NCBI GenBank assembly: GCA_903915535.1
Contig: CAIWTJ010000089.1
Span: forward strand, 1 to 64,000
Length of the DNA stretch: 64,000 nucleotides
DNA from: Enhydrobacter aerosaccus
GTDB lineage: Bacteria > Pseudomonadota > Alphaproteobacteria > Reyranellales > Reyranellaceae
Direction of reading: 5' to 3'
Shown here: one piece after another, positions 10,828 through 21,609 of the stretch
Numbering within the stretch: position 1 is the stretch's first letter
How the letters are laid out: each line of letters begins with the position of its first letter
The notes under the pieces: model-generated
The model's input: the letters and a program-made list of their open reading frames with translations, nothing else
Told to the model about the DNA's origin: nothing
Databases searched by the model: none
Made by a program: the position numbers and the translations under genes

Positions 10828-11337
10828 TCACTTCCCGCCAGGTGTCACCGTTGTTGGGACTCGATGGACGCCTGGTCCCTCGCCTGGGCATCCGGCGCCC
10901 TCAACGGTGAGGGTCCGCTCTCCGAAGAAGCTGCCGTCAGGTTTCGGGGTCAAGTAGTCCGCGCGTACCGATTTCACCGCGCTGGCCGCGTTCATGCGGT
11001 CGCAAAAGTAGGGGTAGGGTCCGCTCGTTTCCCAGCGGCCGTTTTTCCATCGGTACTCGAAAGCCGCCGGAGCGCCGGGATTGCGGGCGACGTCGCCGGA
11101 ATTGTCCATGGTCACCACACAGCCGTTTACGTCGCAGCGGGTGGTGTATTCGACAGGGAATGTCCTGGAGTCCATCGGGGTCGCCACACCGTTGAACGTC
11201 TGCTTCGAGAAGTCGACGAACAGGTTGAAGGAGCCGTTCAGCGGCGGCGGTTGGCCCCGATCCGCGCAGGCGGTCGTAGTCACAATCGACAAGGCGATTG
11301 CAGCGAAGACGGCGTGGCAGCGAGTGCTCTTGTCCAT
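10828..11337 (-). CDS. Secreted protein of unknown function
   Basis: 169 residues. Residues 1-24 are a Sec signal peptide; cleavage near TTTACADRG is likely, with Cys24 possibly a non-canonical lipobox. The mature part begins with LNGSFNLFVDFSKQTFNG and has three further Cys in the body (TTRCDVNGCVV, PYFCDRM) and one near the end (GAGCPG). The layout (LNG-x-F start, Cys pairs, a Trp-rich centre, PDGSFFGERTLTV) recalls secreted proteins of mycobacteria, which would be an unusual relative for this organism; I judge this from memory only. It lies 15 bp after the DHFR-like gene on the same strand and may be co-transcribed. Confidence 0.6.
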   Translation of the reverse strand: MDKSTRCHAVFAAIALSIVTTTACADRGQPPPLNGSFNLFVDFSKQTFNGVATPMDSRTFPVEYTTRCDVNGCVVTMDNSGDVARNPGAPAAFEYRWKNGRWETSGPYPYFCDRMNAASAVKSVRADYLTPKPDGSFFGERTLTVEGAGCPGEGPGVHRVPTTVTPGGK

Positions 11338-11352
11338 ATGTCGGCCCCCAGC

Positions 11353-12006
11353 TTACTTCGCCAGCACGATATGCGTCGCGCGCGCCGTCGGCACATGCTC
11401 GACGGTCCGGTATCCTAGCGCGCGGAGGTCGATGCCGCTGAACAGCGGCTCGCCCTGGCCGATCGCCACCGGCGCAACGGCGAGGTGGATTTCGTCGACG
11501 TGGCCGGCCTGGACGTACTGCCGCACGGTCTCGACGCCGCCCGCGATCTTGATGTCCTTCGTGCCGGCCGCGGCGCGTGCGCGCTGCAGCGCCTCCTCGA
11601 TGCCGCCGGAGACGAAGTGAAACGTCGTGCCGCCCAGCATCTCGATCGGCGGCCGCGGATGGTGCGTCAGCACGAAGGTCGGCGCGTGATAGGGCGGGTT
11701 CTCGCCCCACCAGCCTTTCCAGCTGGCGTCCGGCCCAGTGACAGGCCACGGCCCGCGCACGGGGCCGAACATGTTGCGGCCCATGATGAAGGCGCCGAAG
11801 CCCGCCATGGCGCGCGTGCCGAAGTCGTTGTCGGGGCCGGTCTCGCCGCCGTCCTTGCCGATCATCGTCTGGAAGAATTTGGTCGGGAAGAACCACTGGA
11901 ACATCTCCGGCCCGTTCACGCCCAGCGGATTGTCCAGACTCTGGTCGGCGCCCGCGCCGAAGCCGTCGAGGGAGACGCCGAAGCCGGCTACTTTTACTTT
12001 GGTCAT
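11353..12006 (-). CDS. Dihydrofolate reductase-family protein (RibD C-terminal domain type)
   Basis: 217 residues. The N-terminal VAGFGVSLDGFGAG, the central GAFIMGRNMFGPVRGPW, FVLTHHPRPPIEM and GTKDIKIAGGVETVRQYVQAGHVDEIHL are the pattern of stand-alone RibD_C/DHFR-like reductases (YyaP/YwjB type). They bind NAD(P)H; physiological substrates are mostly unknown, and this is not the housekeeping FolA. No Shine-Dalgarno precedes the ATG. A promoter fit (TTGCAC at 12036-12041 and TTTAGT at 12013-12018 on the minus strand, 17-bp spacer) puts the transcript start at or next to the ATG, so translation may be leaderless. A 26-bp operator-like palindrome overlies that promoter. Confidence 0.85.
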   Translation of the reverse strand: MTKVKVAGFGVSLDGFGAGADQSLDNPLGVNGPEMFQWFFPTKFFQTMIGKDGGETGPDNDFGTRAMAGFGAFIMGRNMFGPVRGPWPVTGPDASWKGWWGENPPYHAPTFVLTHHPRPPIEMLGGTTFHFVSGGIEEALQRARAAAGTKDIKIAGGVETVRQYVQAGHVDEIHLAVAPVAIGQGEPLFSGIDLRALGYRTVEHVPTARATHIVLAK

Positions 12007-12009
12007 GGA

Positions 12010-12035
12010 AACACTAAACTATATGGTTTAGTGTT
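12010..12035. promoter_or_regulatory. Palindromic operator before the DHFR-like gene
   Basis: AACACTAAAC (12010-12019) and GTTTAGTGTT (12026-12035) are perfect inverted repeats around TATATG. The dyad covers the -10 and spacer of the minus-strand promoter, three bases before the DHFR-like ATG, and also sits upstream of the divergent hydrolase. The AT-rich dyad is what ArsR- or HxlR-type repressors bind; no regulator gene lies alongside. Confidence 0.6.
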
Positions 12036-12068
12036 GTGCAAGGTTCGGCGCGGACGATATACGGGGGC

Positions 12069-13292
12069 ATGAAGATCATGAGTTTCCGCGCGTTTGCGTT
12101 CGCCGTTCTGGCGCTCTGCCTTTCCGTCACCGGTCCCGCCGCCGTGGCGCAGGACAAGGGGGCCGTCACCGTGGCCTCCGGCGTTCAGTACGAATTCATC
12201 GGCCGCTGGGACACCGACAAGCTCAACAAGATCCTGACCGAGGACACGCCCAGGTTCTTCGGCGTGAACGTGACCTACACGGCGGCGAAAAATGCGGTGA
12301 AGCTCTACCGCGTGACCTATTCATCGGTCGTGCCGGAGCGCGGCAACAAGCCGATCGTGGCGACGGGGCTGGTCGCCGTGCCCGATATCGCGGGCGACTC
12401 GTTTCCGACCGTGTCGTACCAGCACGGCACCGTGTACGAGAAGCAGCAGGTGCCGTCGTTCCCCGAGCAGTCGCCGGAGACGCAGCTGATGCTCGCGCAG
12501 TTCGCGGGGCAGGGCTACGTCGTGATCGGCGCCGACTATTTCGGCATGGGCGCGTCGACCGAGCCCGAGGGCTACATCGTCAAGGCGAGCCACCAGCAGG
12601 CGACCTACGACATGCTGATGGCGAGCCGTGCCGTGCTCGCCCACCTCAAGCTCGCGAGCGGCAAGCTGTTCATCGGCGGCTGGTCGCAGGGCGGCTTCGT
12701 GACCATGGCCTTCCTGGAGAAGCTCGAGAGCGCCGGCGTCAAGGTCGACGCCGCCGTGACCGCGAGCGCGCCGGTCGATGCCTTTGTCACGCTCAACGGC
12801 TTCCTGAACTTCCCGCGCAAGAACGACGCCAGCTGGATAAGCACGCTGTTCATCCTCTCGTCCTTTTCCTTCGAGAACTATTACGGCGTGCCGGGCCTCG
12901 CGCGGGCGCTGATCGCCGAGCCGTACTACGACATCGCGCGCAAGGCCTACCTGCGCGAGCCGTTCGATGCGGCGCAGGTGCCCACCGACCTGCACAAGCT
13001 CATTAAGGCCGAGTACTTCGATCCGCAGTTCTTCGCCCGGTCGGCCTACGGGCGTCTGCTAGCGGAGACGACGGCCTATCGCTGGGTGATCAAGTCGCCG
13101 GTGCGCAATTTCTACGGCGAGGCCGACGAGGCGATCTCGACCGGGCTCGGCCAGCTCGCGATGACCTACCAGCGCGCGATGGGCAACGGCAATCCGGCGG
13201 TCGAGGCGGTCTCGACCGGCCAGACCTCGCACCGGGGCACCTACGCGACCGCGGTGCCGCAGTGGAAGGCGTGGTTCGACGGGGTGCGGTGA
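12069..13292 (+). CDS. Secreted alpha/beta hydrolase, secretory-lipase-like
   Basis: 407 residues from the ATG at 12069 with GGGGG at 12063-12067 as ribosome site. Residues 1-28 form a Sec signal peptide ending AVAQ. The alpha/beta-hydrolase elbow is GGWSQGG with Ser206; YQHGTVYEKQQVPS is the oxyanion-hole side, FYGEADEAIS supplies the probable acid, and TSHRGTYATAVPQWKAW the His. Architecture resembles the fungal/bacterial secretory lipase (LIP) family, whose members hydrolyse esters outside the cytoplasm. Substrate unknown. It is divergent from the DHFR-like gene and shares the operator region, so joint control is possible. Confidence 0.8.
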   Translation: MKIMSFRAFAFAVLALCLSVTGPAAVAQDKGAVTVASGVQYEFIGRWDTDKLNKILTEDTPRFFGVNVTYTAAKNAVKLYRVTYSSVVPERGNKPIVATGLVAVPDIAGDSFPTVSYQHGTVYEKQQVPSFPEQSPETQLMLAQFAGQGYVVIGADYFGMGASTEPEGYIVKASHQQATYDMLMASRAVLAHLKLASGKLFIGGWSQGGFVTMAFLEKLESAGVKVDAAVTASAPVDAFVTLNGFLNFPRKNDASWISTLFILSSFSFENYYGVPGLARALIAEPYYDIARKAYLREPFDAAQVPTDLHKLIKAEYFDPQFFARSAYGRLLAETTAYRWVIKSPVRNFYGEADEAISTGLGQLAMTYQRAMGNGNPAVEAVSTGQTSHRGTYATAVPQWKAWFDGVR

Positions 13293-13403
13293 GGGGCGCG
13301 CGGTGAGGGCGGGCGGGGTGAGGCTCCTGGGGGACAATCGGCCGCAAGGCTGTAACCGGCCTGTCGCTTGCGTTGCGGCGTCTTTCCCTTCAGCACGTGC
13401 GCC

Positions 13404-15032
13404 ATGATTCGACTCGATAACATCAGCAAGCAGAACGGCCACCAGATCCTGTTCATCGACGCCTCGATGGGCGTCCAGAAGGGCGAGAAGGTGGGGCTGG
13501 TGGGCCCCAACGGCGCCGGCAAGACCACGATCTTCCGCATGATCGCGGGCACCGAGCAGCCCGACGACGGCGTGGTGACGATCGATCCCGGCATGACCAT
13601 CGGCTACTTCAGCCAGGACGTGGGCGAGATGTCGGGCATGAGCGCGGTCGCGGCCGTGATGGATGGCGTGGGACCCGTGAGCGCGCTCTCCGTCGAGATG
13701 GCCCAGCTCGAGGCCGCGATGGCCGACCCCGACCAGGCCGACAAGATGGAGGCGATGATCGAGCGCTACGGCGAGGTGCAGGGGCGCTTCCAGGAGCTCG
13801 ACGGCTATGCGCTCGATGCCCGCGCGCGCGAGGTGCTCGCCGGCTTGAGCTTCAGCCAGGAGCGCATGGACGGCGACGTGGGCCTGCTCTCGGGCGGCTG
13901 GAAGATGCGCGTGGCGCTGGCGCGCATTCTCCTGATGCGGCCCGACGGCATGCTGCTCGACGAGCCCTCCAACCATCTCGATCTCGAGAGCCTGATCTGG
14001 CTGGAGGAGTTCCTGAAGAAGTACGAGGGCGCGCTCTTGATGACCTCGCACGACCGCGAGTTCATGAACCGCATCATCGGCAAGGTGGTCGAGATCGACG
14101 GCGGGCAGCTCATCTCCTATTCGGGCGATCTCGATTTCTTCGACCAGCAGCGGGCGCTGAGCGAGAAGCAGCGCCAGGCGCAGTACGACCGCCAGCAGGC
14201 GATGCTGGCCAAGGAGATCAAATTCATCGAGCGCTTCAAGGCGCGCGCGTCGCATGCGGCGCAGGTGCAGAGCCGGGTGAAGAAGCTCGACAAGATCGAG
14301 AAGGTCGAGCCGCCGCGCCGCCGCCAGTCGGTGCAGTTCGAGTTCCGCACGCCGCCGCGCTCGGGCGACGACGTGGTGAGCTTCAAGGGCGTGCACAAGG
14401 GCTATGGCGCGCAGCCGATTTACTCAGGGTTGGATTTGCGCATGCGCCGGCAGGAGCGCTGGTGCGTGCTGGGCGCCAATGGCGCGGGCAAGTCGACGCT
14501 GCTGAAGCTGGTGGCAGGCGAGACCGAGCCCGACCAGGGCAGCGTGGCGTTGGGCGCCAGCGTGAAGATGGGCTACTTCGCGCAGCATTCGATGGATCTT
14601 CTGGATGGCGACGAGACGGTGTTCGAATCGCTCGATGCCTCGTTCCCGCAGGCGGGCACGGGCGCGCTGAAGTCGCTGGCCGGCTGCTTCGGTTTCTCCG
14701 GCGACGATGTCGAGAAGCCGTGCCGCGTGCTGTCGGGCGGCGAGAAGGCCCGCCTCGTCATGGCCAAGATGCTCTACGACCCGCCGAATTTCCTGGTGCT
14801 CGACGAGCCCACCAACCATCTCGACATGGCGACCAAGGAAATGCTGGTCGAGGCGCTGCAGGCGTTCGAGGGCACGATGCTGTTCGTGTCCCACGACCGC
14901 CACTTCCTGGCGCAGCTCTCGAACCGCGTGCTCGAGCTCACGCCCGAGGGCGTGCATCAGTACGGCGGCGGCTACACCGAATATGTCGAACGCACCGGCC
15001 AGGAAGCGCCGGGTCTTCACCCGGGCGGGTAA
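13404..15032 (+). CDS. ABC-F family ATPase (ribosome-associated type)
   Basis: 542 residues from the ATG at 13404 (MIRLDNISKQNG); an upstream in-frame ATG at 13368 adds a non-conserved dozen residues. Two ATPase domains: Walker A GPNGAGKTT (about 35) with signature LSGGWKMRVALARIL and LLDEPSNHLDL; then Walker A GANGAGKST (about 364) with LSGGEKARLVMAKML and VLDEPTNHLDM. The linker between them is charged, with ERFKARASHAAQVQSR matching the P-site tRNA interaction motif region of ABC-F proteins. No membrane segments: these act in translation, not transport. Uup/YheS/EttA subgroup not resolved; no evidence of an antibiotic-resistance role. Confidence 0.92.
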   Translation: MIRLDNISKQNGHQILFIDASMGVQKGEKVGLVGPNGAGKTTIFRMIAGTEQPDDGVVTIDPGMTIGYFSQDVGEMSGMSAVAAVMDGVGPVSALSVEMAQLEAAMADPDQADKMEAMIERYGEVQGRFQELDGYALDARAREVLAGLSFSQERMDGDVGLLSGGWKMRVALARILLMRPDGMLLDEPSNHLDLESLIWLEEFLKKYEGALLMTSHDREFMNRIIGKVVEIDGGQLISYSGDLDFFDQQRALSEKQRQAQYDRQQAMLAKEIKFIERFKARASHAAQVQSRVKKLDKIEKVEPPRRRQSVQFEFRTPPRSGDDVVSFKGVHKGYGAQPIYSGLDLRMRRQERWCVLGANGAGKSTLLKLVAGETEPDQGSVALGASVKMGYFAQHSMDLLDGDETVFESLDASFPQAGTGALKSLAGCFGFSGDDVEKPCRVLSGGEKARLVMAKMLYDPPNFLVLDEPTNHLDMATKEMLVEALQAFEGTMLFVSHDRHFLAQLSNRVLELTPEGVHQYGGGYTEYVERTGQEAPGLHPGG

Positions 15033-15090
15033 CGCGTATACGCTCCCCGGAACGCAGGCGATTCGACCTGCTCTCCCGGGAGGAGACACC

Positions 15091-16050
15091 ATGCGCCTGA
15101 CACGCCGCACCGCGCTCGGCCTTTTGGTTGCGTCACCTGCCTTGGCGGAAAGTCGCTGGCCGGACAGACGACTTCGCCTCGTCGTTCCGAGCGCCGCCGG
15201 TGGCTATGAGGTCTATGCCCGCATCCTCGCCCCCCGGCTTGCCGAATTGCTGGGGCAGCCCGTGATCGTCGACAACAAGCCCGGCGCCAACGGCATCATC
15301 GGCATGCAGGAAGTCCAGCGCAGCGCGCCCGACGGCTATACCTTCATGTTCGCGCATGTGGGCGCCATTTCCATCGGCAGCAGCATCTATCCCAACATGC
15401 CGCTCGATCCGGTGGACGATCTCGCGTCCATTTCGGTGGCCGTCACCTCGCCGCTGGTGTGGACGCTGAACCCGGCGCTGCCCTTCAAGACGATGCCGGA
15501 CTTCATCGCCAAGGCGCGGGCGGAACCGGGCAACTGGCGCTATGGCCTGCCGTCGTCCGGCAGCATCCCGCACCTGGTCGCGGAAGACTTCAAGATTCGC
15601 CACAAGATCGACATGCCCGCCGTGCCGTATCGCAGCACGCCGCAATCGCTCATGGCGGTGATCAGCGGCGAAGTGCCGATCACGGTGGACAGCCTGGGTG
15701 CCAGCGCCGGGCACATCGCGGGCGGGAAGTTGCGCGCGCTGGCCGTCACTTCCCGCGCGCGTTCGGACCGACTGCCCGACGTGCCGACGATGCTCGAACT
15801 CGGCCTCGATCGGCGCGAATGGGTGGCCTGGTATGCTTTCATGGCGCCCAAAGGCACGCCGGACGAGATTATCCAGAGGCTGAACGGCGCGATCAATCAG
15901 GCGCTCGGCGAAGAGGCCATCGCCCAGCGCATCCGCGAACTGGGCGCTTCGCCCCGCATCACGACGCCGGCCGAGACGCTCGCCTTCATCACGGCAGAGC
16001 GCGCCGATTTCGGGGCCATCGCGAAGGCCGGCAAGATCCGCGTGGAATAG
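15091..16050 (+). CDS. Bug-family (TctC-like) periplasmic solute receptor 1
   Basis: 319 residues from the ATG at 15091, preceded by GGGAGGAGA. The N-terminus MRLTRRTALGLLVASPALAE is a signal peptide with a paired Arg, so Tat export is possible. Mature protein follows the Bug pattern: WPDRRLRLVVPSAAGG, VIVDNKPGANGIIGMQEVQR, APDGYTFMF, and PDVPTMLELGL near the C-terminus. Bug receptors bind carboxylates or other small organic acids in the periplasm; most are orphans without tctA/tctB, as here. Ligand unknown. A second member lies at 27813-28793. Confidence 0.9.
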   Translation: MRLTRRTALGLLVASPALAESRWPDRRLRLVVPSAAGGYEVYARILAPRLAELLGQPVIVDNKPGANGIIGMQEVQRSAPDGYTFMFAHVGAISIGSSIYPNMPLDPVDDLASISVAVTSPLVWTLNPALPFKTMPDFIAKARAEPGNWRYGLPSSGSIPHLVAEDFKIRHKIDMPAVPYRSTPQSLMAVISGEVPITVDSLGASAGHIAGGKLRALAVTSRARSDRLPDVPTMLELGLDRREWVAWYAFMAPKGTPDEIIQRLNGAINQALGEEAIAQRIRELGASPRITTPAETLAFITAERADFGAIAKAGKIRVE

Positions 16051-16057
16051 CGCGCCG

Positions 16058-17407
16058 CTAAGACGTTGTGGCTGTATCCCACCGCAGCGTCGCGACATCG
16101 CCCGCGCCCAGTTCCAGCGTGGCGTGCGCGCCCCGGTGCTGGACGCGGAAGCGCTTGGCCCGGCGGCTGTCGTTCGTCAGCACCATCACGAGCCTTGAGT
16201 CGGGCGTGAGGCACACCACATTGGGAAGCCGCTCGGGCTCGCTCGAGTGAACGCGCACGGATCCCGGGCGAATGAACTTCGCCGAGTGCGCCATCAGCCA
16301 GTAGCCGGCGTTGCGGATGATCGGCTGGCGGCGCGAGGGACCGATGGTGATGCCGCCCAGCGCGCCCACGGCGCCGAGGCGGGAATGGAAGGCGTGCTCG
16401 GGGTCGGAGGCCAGGTTCCACTCCAGCGCGGTGCGGCTCCAGTTGCGGAGCGCGCCCACGATGACGTTGCGCGTATGCCAGCGCAGCGGGTGCATGAAGT
16501 CTTCGCGCGCGGAGACCCACTGCTCGGTGAAGTAGACTTTCTTGTCCGGATACTTGTCGTGCACGTACGACATCGCTTCGGGCCGGCCGTTGTAGAGATG
16601 CCAGGCGACGCCGCTGACGAAGCCGCGGGCGTCCTCGTCGGCCAGAACCGCGAGCGGGAAGTCGATGCCGTCGCAATTGTGGTCCCAGCAGTGGATCTCG
16701 GTGTCGGGCGCGGCCTTGCGCAACGCCGGCCCGAGGTGGTTCTTGATGAAGTCCGCCTGTTCGGCGGCGCTCATCTCCATGCTGGGCTCGTTGCGGGGAT
16801 TCTGCGGCTCGTTCTGCGGCGTGACGGCGCTCACATGGATGCCGTGCTCGCGCATGGTCTCGAGGTAGCGCACGAAGTAGCGCGCGTAGGCGGCGTAGCT
16901 GTCGGGCTTGAGACTGCCGCCGATGTAGCTGCCGTTGGTCTTCATCCACGGCGGCGCCGACCAGGGCGCGGCGAGGATCTTGATGGCCGGATTGACCTTC
17001 AGGATTTCCTGCAGGATCGGCACCACTTCGCGGTCGCCGGCCGAGAGATTGAACGACGCGATGTCGGGATCCTTGGTCCCGCGCCGCACGCGCCAATAAC
17101 TGAAGTCCTTGCGGCCGAGATCGGAGGCGCCGATGCTGAGACGCAGGCAACTGAGGCCGAGCGACTCCGGCGTCGGCGCGAACAGTTCCTTCAGCAGGTC
17201 GGCGCGCGCGGAGGACGCGAGTGCCGCCAGCAGGTAGGCGCTGCCGCCGGTCAGCGCGAAGCCGAAGCCCTCGATCGGCTGGAAGGTCCGGGTCTCGTCG
17301 ACCTCGATCGTGGGGAGGGTGTCGGGCTGCCTGGACGTCGTGAACGCCAGCGGCTGCAGCGGTTGCAGCGGCGCACTGGCGTCACGCGTGATCCAGCCTT
17401 CGATCAT
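16058..17407 (-). CDS. Glycoside hydrolase family 30 enzyme
   Basis: 449 residues. GH30 (glucosylceramidase/beta-glucosidase/beta-xylanase) features: [15 protein letters not shown] near residue 46, [13 protein letters not shown]-like strand at 86-99, [18 protein letters not shown] at 147-164, the acid/base Glu200 in [10 protein letters not shown], and nucleophile Glu295 in YFTEQWVS. A beta-sandwich tail with [14 protein letters not shown] follows the barrel. There is no signal peptide, so a cytoplasmic site is likely, unusual for an enzyme family that often acts on extracellular glycans. It starts four bases after the icd stop, so the two may be co-transcribed although no functional link is apparent. 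Confidence 0.88.
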   Translation of the reverse strand: MIEGWITRDASAPLQPLQPLAFTTSRQPDTLPTIEVDETRTFQPIEGFGFALTGGSAYLLAALASSARADLLKELFAPTPESLGLSCLRLSIGASDLGRKDFSYWRVRRGTKDPDIASFNLSAGDREVVPILQEILKVNPAIKILAAPWSAPPWMKTNGSYIGGSLKPDSYAAYARYFVRYLETMREHGIHVSAVTPQNEPQNPRNEPSMEMSAAEQADFIKNHLGPALRKAAPDTEIHCWDHNCDGIDFPLAVLADEDARGFVSGVAWHLYNGRPEAMSYVHDKYPDKKVYFTEQWVSAREDFMHPLRWHTRNVIVGALRNWSRTALEWNLASDPEHAFHSRLGAVGALGGITIGPSRRQPIIRNAGYWLMAHSAKFIRPGSVRVHSSEPERLPNVVCLTPDSRLVMVLTNDSRRAKRFRVQHRGAHATLELGAGDVATLRWDTATTS

Positions 17408-17410
17408 TCC

Positions 17411-19654
<2,244 letters not shown>

Positions 19655-19709
19655 TTAGCTTGTAATTATGGCCCGTCTTGTTGCATTGGCGTGAGGGAAA
19701 GGCAATCAA

Positions 19710-20183
19710 ATGGCGGAAAAAGGAATGGCAAAAGGCCGCTGCCTGTGCGGCAAAATCCACATCGAAATCGGCGTTCCCGCCCGCTGGGCCTGGCACGATC
19801 ATTCAGGCAGGAGCCGGCATGCACATGGCGCGGCCTACGCGACCTATGTCGGCAGCTGGCGCAGCCGCTTTCGCATCGCAAAGGGGGCGGCGGCGATCAC
19901 GCATTACACGGACGCGGCGGGCGACGTCCGTGGATTTTGCAGTCGCTGCGGCACGCCCGTGTCCTATGAGCGCAAGCGCTCGCCGCAGATGGTCAACCTG
20001 CCGCGTGCGCTGTTCGAGAGCGGCACCGGGCGCGAGCCGCTCTACCACGTCTCGCTCGAGGACTCGCCGGAGTGGGCCTATCGCAACGAGAAACTGAAAC
20101 CGCTGAAGGGCTATCCCGGCGTCCTATGGACCGGCCCGAAGCGGAGCCAGAAGTCCGGGCTCGCGGCGTTGTTCGACTGCTAG
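19710..20183 (+). CDS. GFA/CENP-V-family protein with altered zinc ligands
   Basis: 157 residues. CLCGKI at 11-16 and GFCSRCGTPVSYE at 76-88 are the first and last zinc-binding pairs of the GFA (Gfa/CENP-V, Mss4-like) fold. The middle pattern, normally C-x-C-x-x-C followed by R and G, is here HDHSGRSRHAHG (29-40): His29 and His31 replace the cysteines and the third Cys is Arg34. The catalytic-type zinc site is therefore rebuilt or lost, while the structural site remains. Family members are often labelled glutathione-dependent formaldehyde-activating enzymes, mostly without proof. Function unknown. A canonical relative is at 22137-22589. Confidence 0.8.
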   Translation: MAEKGMAKGRCLCGKIHIEIGVPARWAWHDHSGRSRHAHGAAYATYVGSWRSRFRIAKGAAAITHYTDAAGDVRGFCSRCGTPVSYERKRSPQMVNLPRALFESGTGREPLYHVSLEDSPEWAYRNEKLKPLKGYPGVLWTGPKRSQKSGLAALFDC

Positions 20184-20216
20184 GATGCGGCACGTCCCGG
20201 AGGAGAGGCCCAAGTA

Positions 20217-21224
20217 ATGACCAAGACAGTGCTGTATGCCGAGAAGCTCTACGACAACGACTCAGTCGAACGCGAAGTGTTCGGGCCCGACGTGCGCGTG
20301 GTGTGGCGAAACGTTTCCAGCCTGGCGCAGCTCGAGGACAAGGATTGCCTCGACGTCGACGGGCTGATGGTGATGCGGCACGCGGTGCCGGCCGACCAGA
20401 TCGCGCGCTTTCCCAACCTCGCCTGCGTGGTGCGCATGGGGGTCGGCTACGACAAGGTCGATCGCGTGGCGGCCGCGGCGCGCAAGGTGACGGTATGCAA
20501 CGTGCCGGACTACGGCACCACCGAGGTTGCCGACCACGCGCTGGCGCTCGCTCTGTCGCTGCGCCGGGGCATCGTGCTGCACCTCGAAGCGCAGCGGAGG
20601 CCGCAGGCGGCACCCTGGGCGTATATCCGCGACCCGTTGCTGAAGCGCAATGGCGTGCAGACGTTCGGCATCGTGGGCCTCGGCCGTATCGGCACGGCGG
20701 CGGCACTGCGCGCCAAAGCCTTCCAGTTTCGCGTCGTCGTCTACGATCCCTACATGCCCAACGGTACCGAGCTCGGCGTCGGCGTCGAGCGGGTGCATTC
20801 GCTCGAGGCGCTGATGGAGCAGACCGATACTTTGTCGATCCACGCACCGCTTACGCCCGAAACGCGCGGGATGATCTCGCGCGCCATGCTGGAGCGCATG
20901 CCCAAGGGCGGCGTGCTGGTGAACACCGCGCGCGGCCCGATCGTCGACGTCGATGCCGTGGCCGAGCTCTTGAAGCGCGGGCATCTCGCGGGCGTCGGCC
21001 TCGACGTGCTGCCGGTCGAGCCGCCGGTCGAGCCGATTCCCGAGCTGCTGCGCGCTTATCGCGCGCGCGAGCCGTGGTGCGAGGGAAGACTGATCATCAC
21101 GCCACATTCCGCCTACTTCACGCCGGAGGCCTGGAACGACACAAGGCTCAAGGCGGCCGAAACCATGCGCGCGGCGCTGCTCGGGCCGAGGCCGCAGAAC
21201 GTGATTACGCCGGAGATGTTCTGA
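20217..21224 (+). CDS. D-isomer-specific 2-hydroxyacid dehydrogenase, CtBP-like
   Basis: 335 residues; GGAGGAGAGG just upstream fits the ATG at 20217. The NAD-binding Rossmann motif is FGIVGLGRIGTAAALRA (about residues 147-163). Catalytic residues of the family: Arg in VNTARGPIVDVDA, Glu in GLDVLPVEPP, His in ITPHSAYFTPEAW. Together with VPDYGTTEVADHALAL these match the C-terminal-binding-protein branch, which in bacteria are NAD(P)-dependent 2-hydroxyacid dehydrogenases of unknown substrate. It follows the GFA-type gene by 33 bp and is probably in the same transcript as the small ORF behind it. Confidence 0.87.
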   Translation: MTKTVLYAEKLYDNDSVEREVFGPDVRVVWRNVSSLAQLEDKDCLDVDGLMVMRHAVPADQIARFPNLACVVRMGVGYDKVDRVAAAARKVTVCNVPDYGTTEVADHALALALSLRRGIVLHLEAQRRPQAAPWAYIRDPLLKRNGVQTFGIVGLGRIGTAAALRAKAFQFRVVVYDPYMPNGTELGVGVERVHSLEALMEQTDTLSIHAPLTPETRGMISRAMLERMPKGGVLVNTARGPIVDVDAVAELLKRGHLAGVGLDVLPVEPPVEPIPELLRAYRAREPWCEGRLIITPHSAYFTPEAWNDTRLKAAETMRAALLGPRPQNVITPEMF

Positions 21225-21291
21225 GGGCGAGGGAACTCCAGGCGGCGCCGAGCGTAACAGGGGAAGCGAGATTTCCTGACGGAGAGATCCA

Positions 21292-21603
21292 ATGACGCTC
21301 GGCGAATTCGACGGCGCGGTCCGCAAGCTTCATAGCCTGTGCCAGGACACGCTCGGCAACACGATGCTCATGGACAAGAAGCTCGCGCTGATCGCCGAGC
21401 TGAAGCCCAGCTCGACGCCGCTCACACTGCCCACCGGCTTCGGCCCGGCGATGGATGCGCTGGTGAAGGATGCCTCGCATCACGCCCAGCGCATCGTGGG
21501 CTCGCTCACCGAAAGCCCCGCGATCTATCTCAATGAAGTGCAGTCCCTCGAAAAGAACCTGATCGCCATCGAGGGCGAAATCACTCGAGAAGACCGGGAC
21601 TGA
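21292..21603 (+). CDS. Small hypothetical protein
   Basis: 103 residues, not recognised. GGAGAGATCC directly before the ATG is a good ribosome site. The protein is soluble in appearance, without signal peptide or membrane segment, largely helical by composition (FDGAVRKLHSLCQDTL; DALVKDASHHAQRIVGSL; EVQSLEKNLIAIEGEI) with one Cys. It follows the CtBP-like gene by 67 bp. No function is proposed. Confidence 0.6.
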   Translation: MTLGEFDGAVRKLHSLCQDTLGNTMLMDKKLALIAELKPSSTPLTLPTGFGPAMDALVKDASHHAQRIVGSLTESPAIYLNEVQSLEKNLIAIEGEITREDRD

Positions 21604-21609
21604 GCCTCG

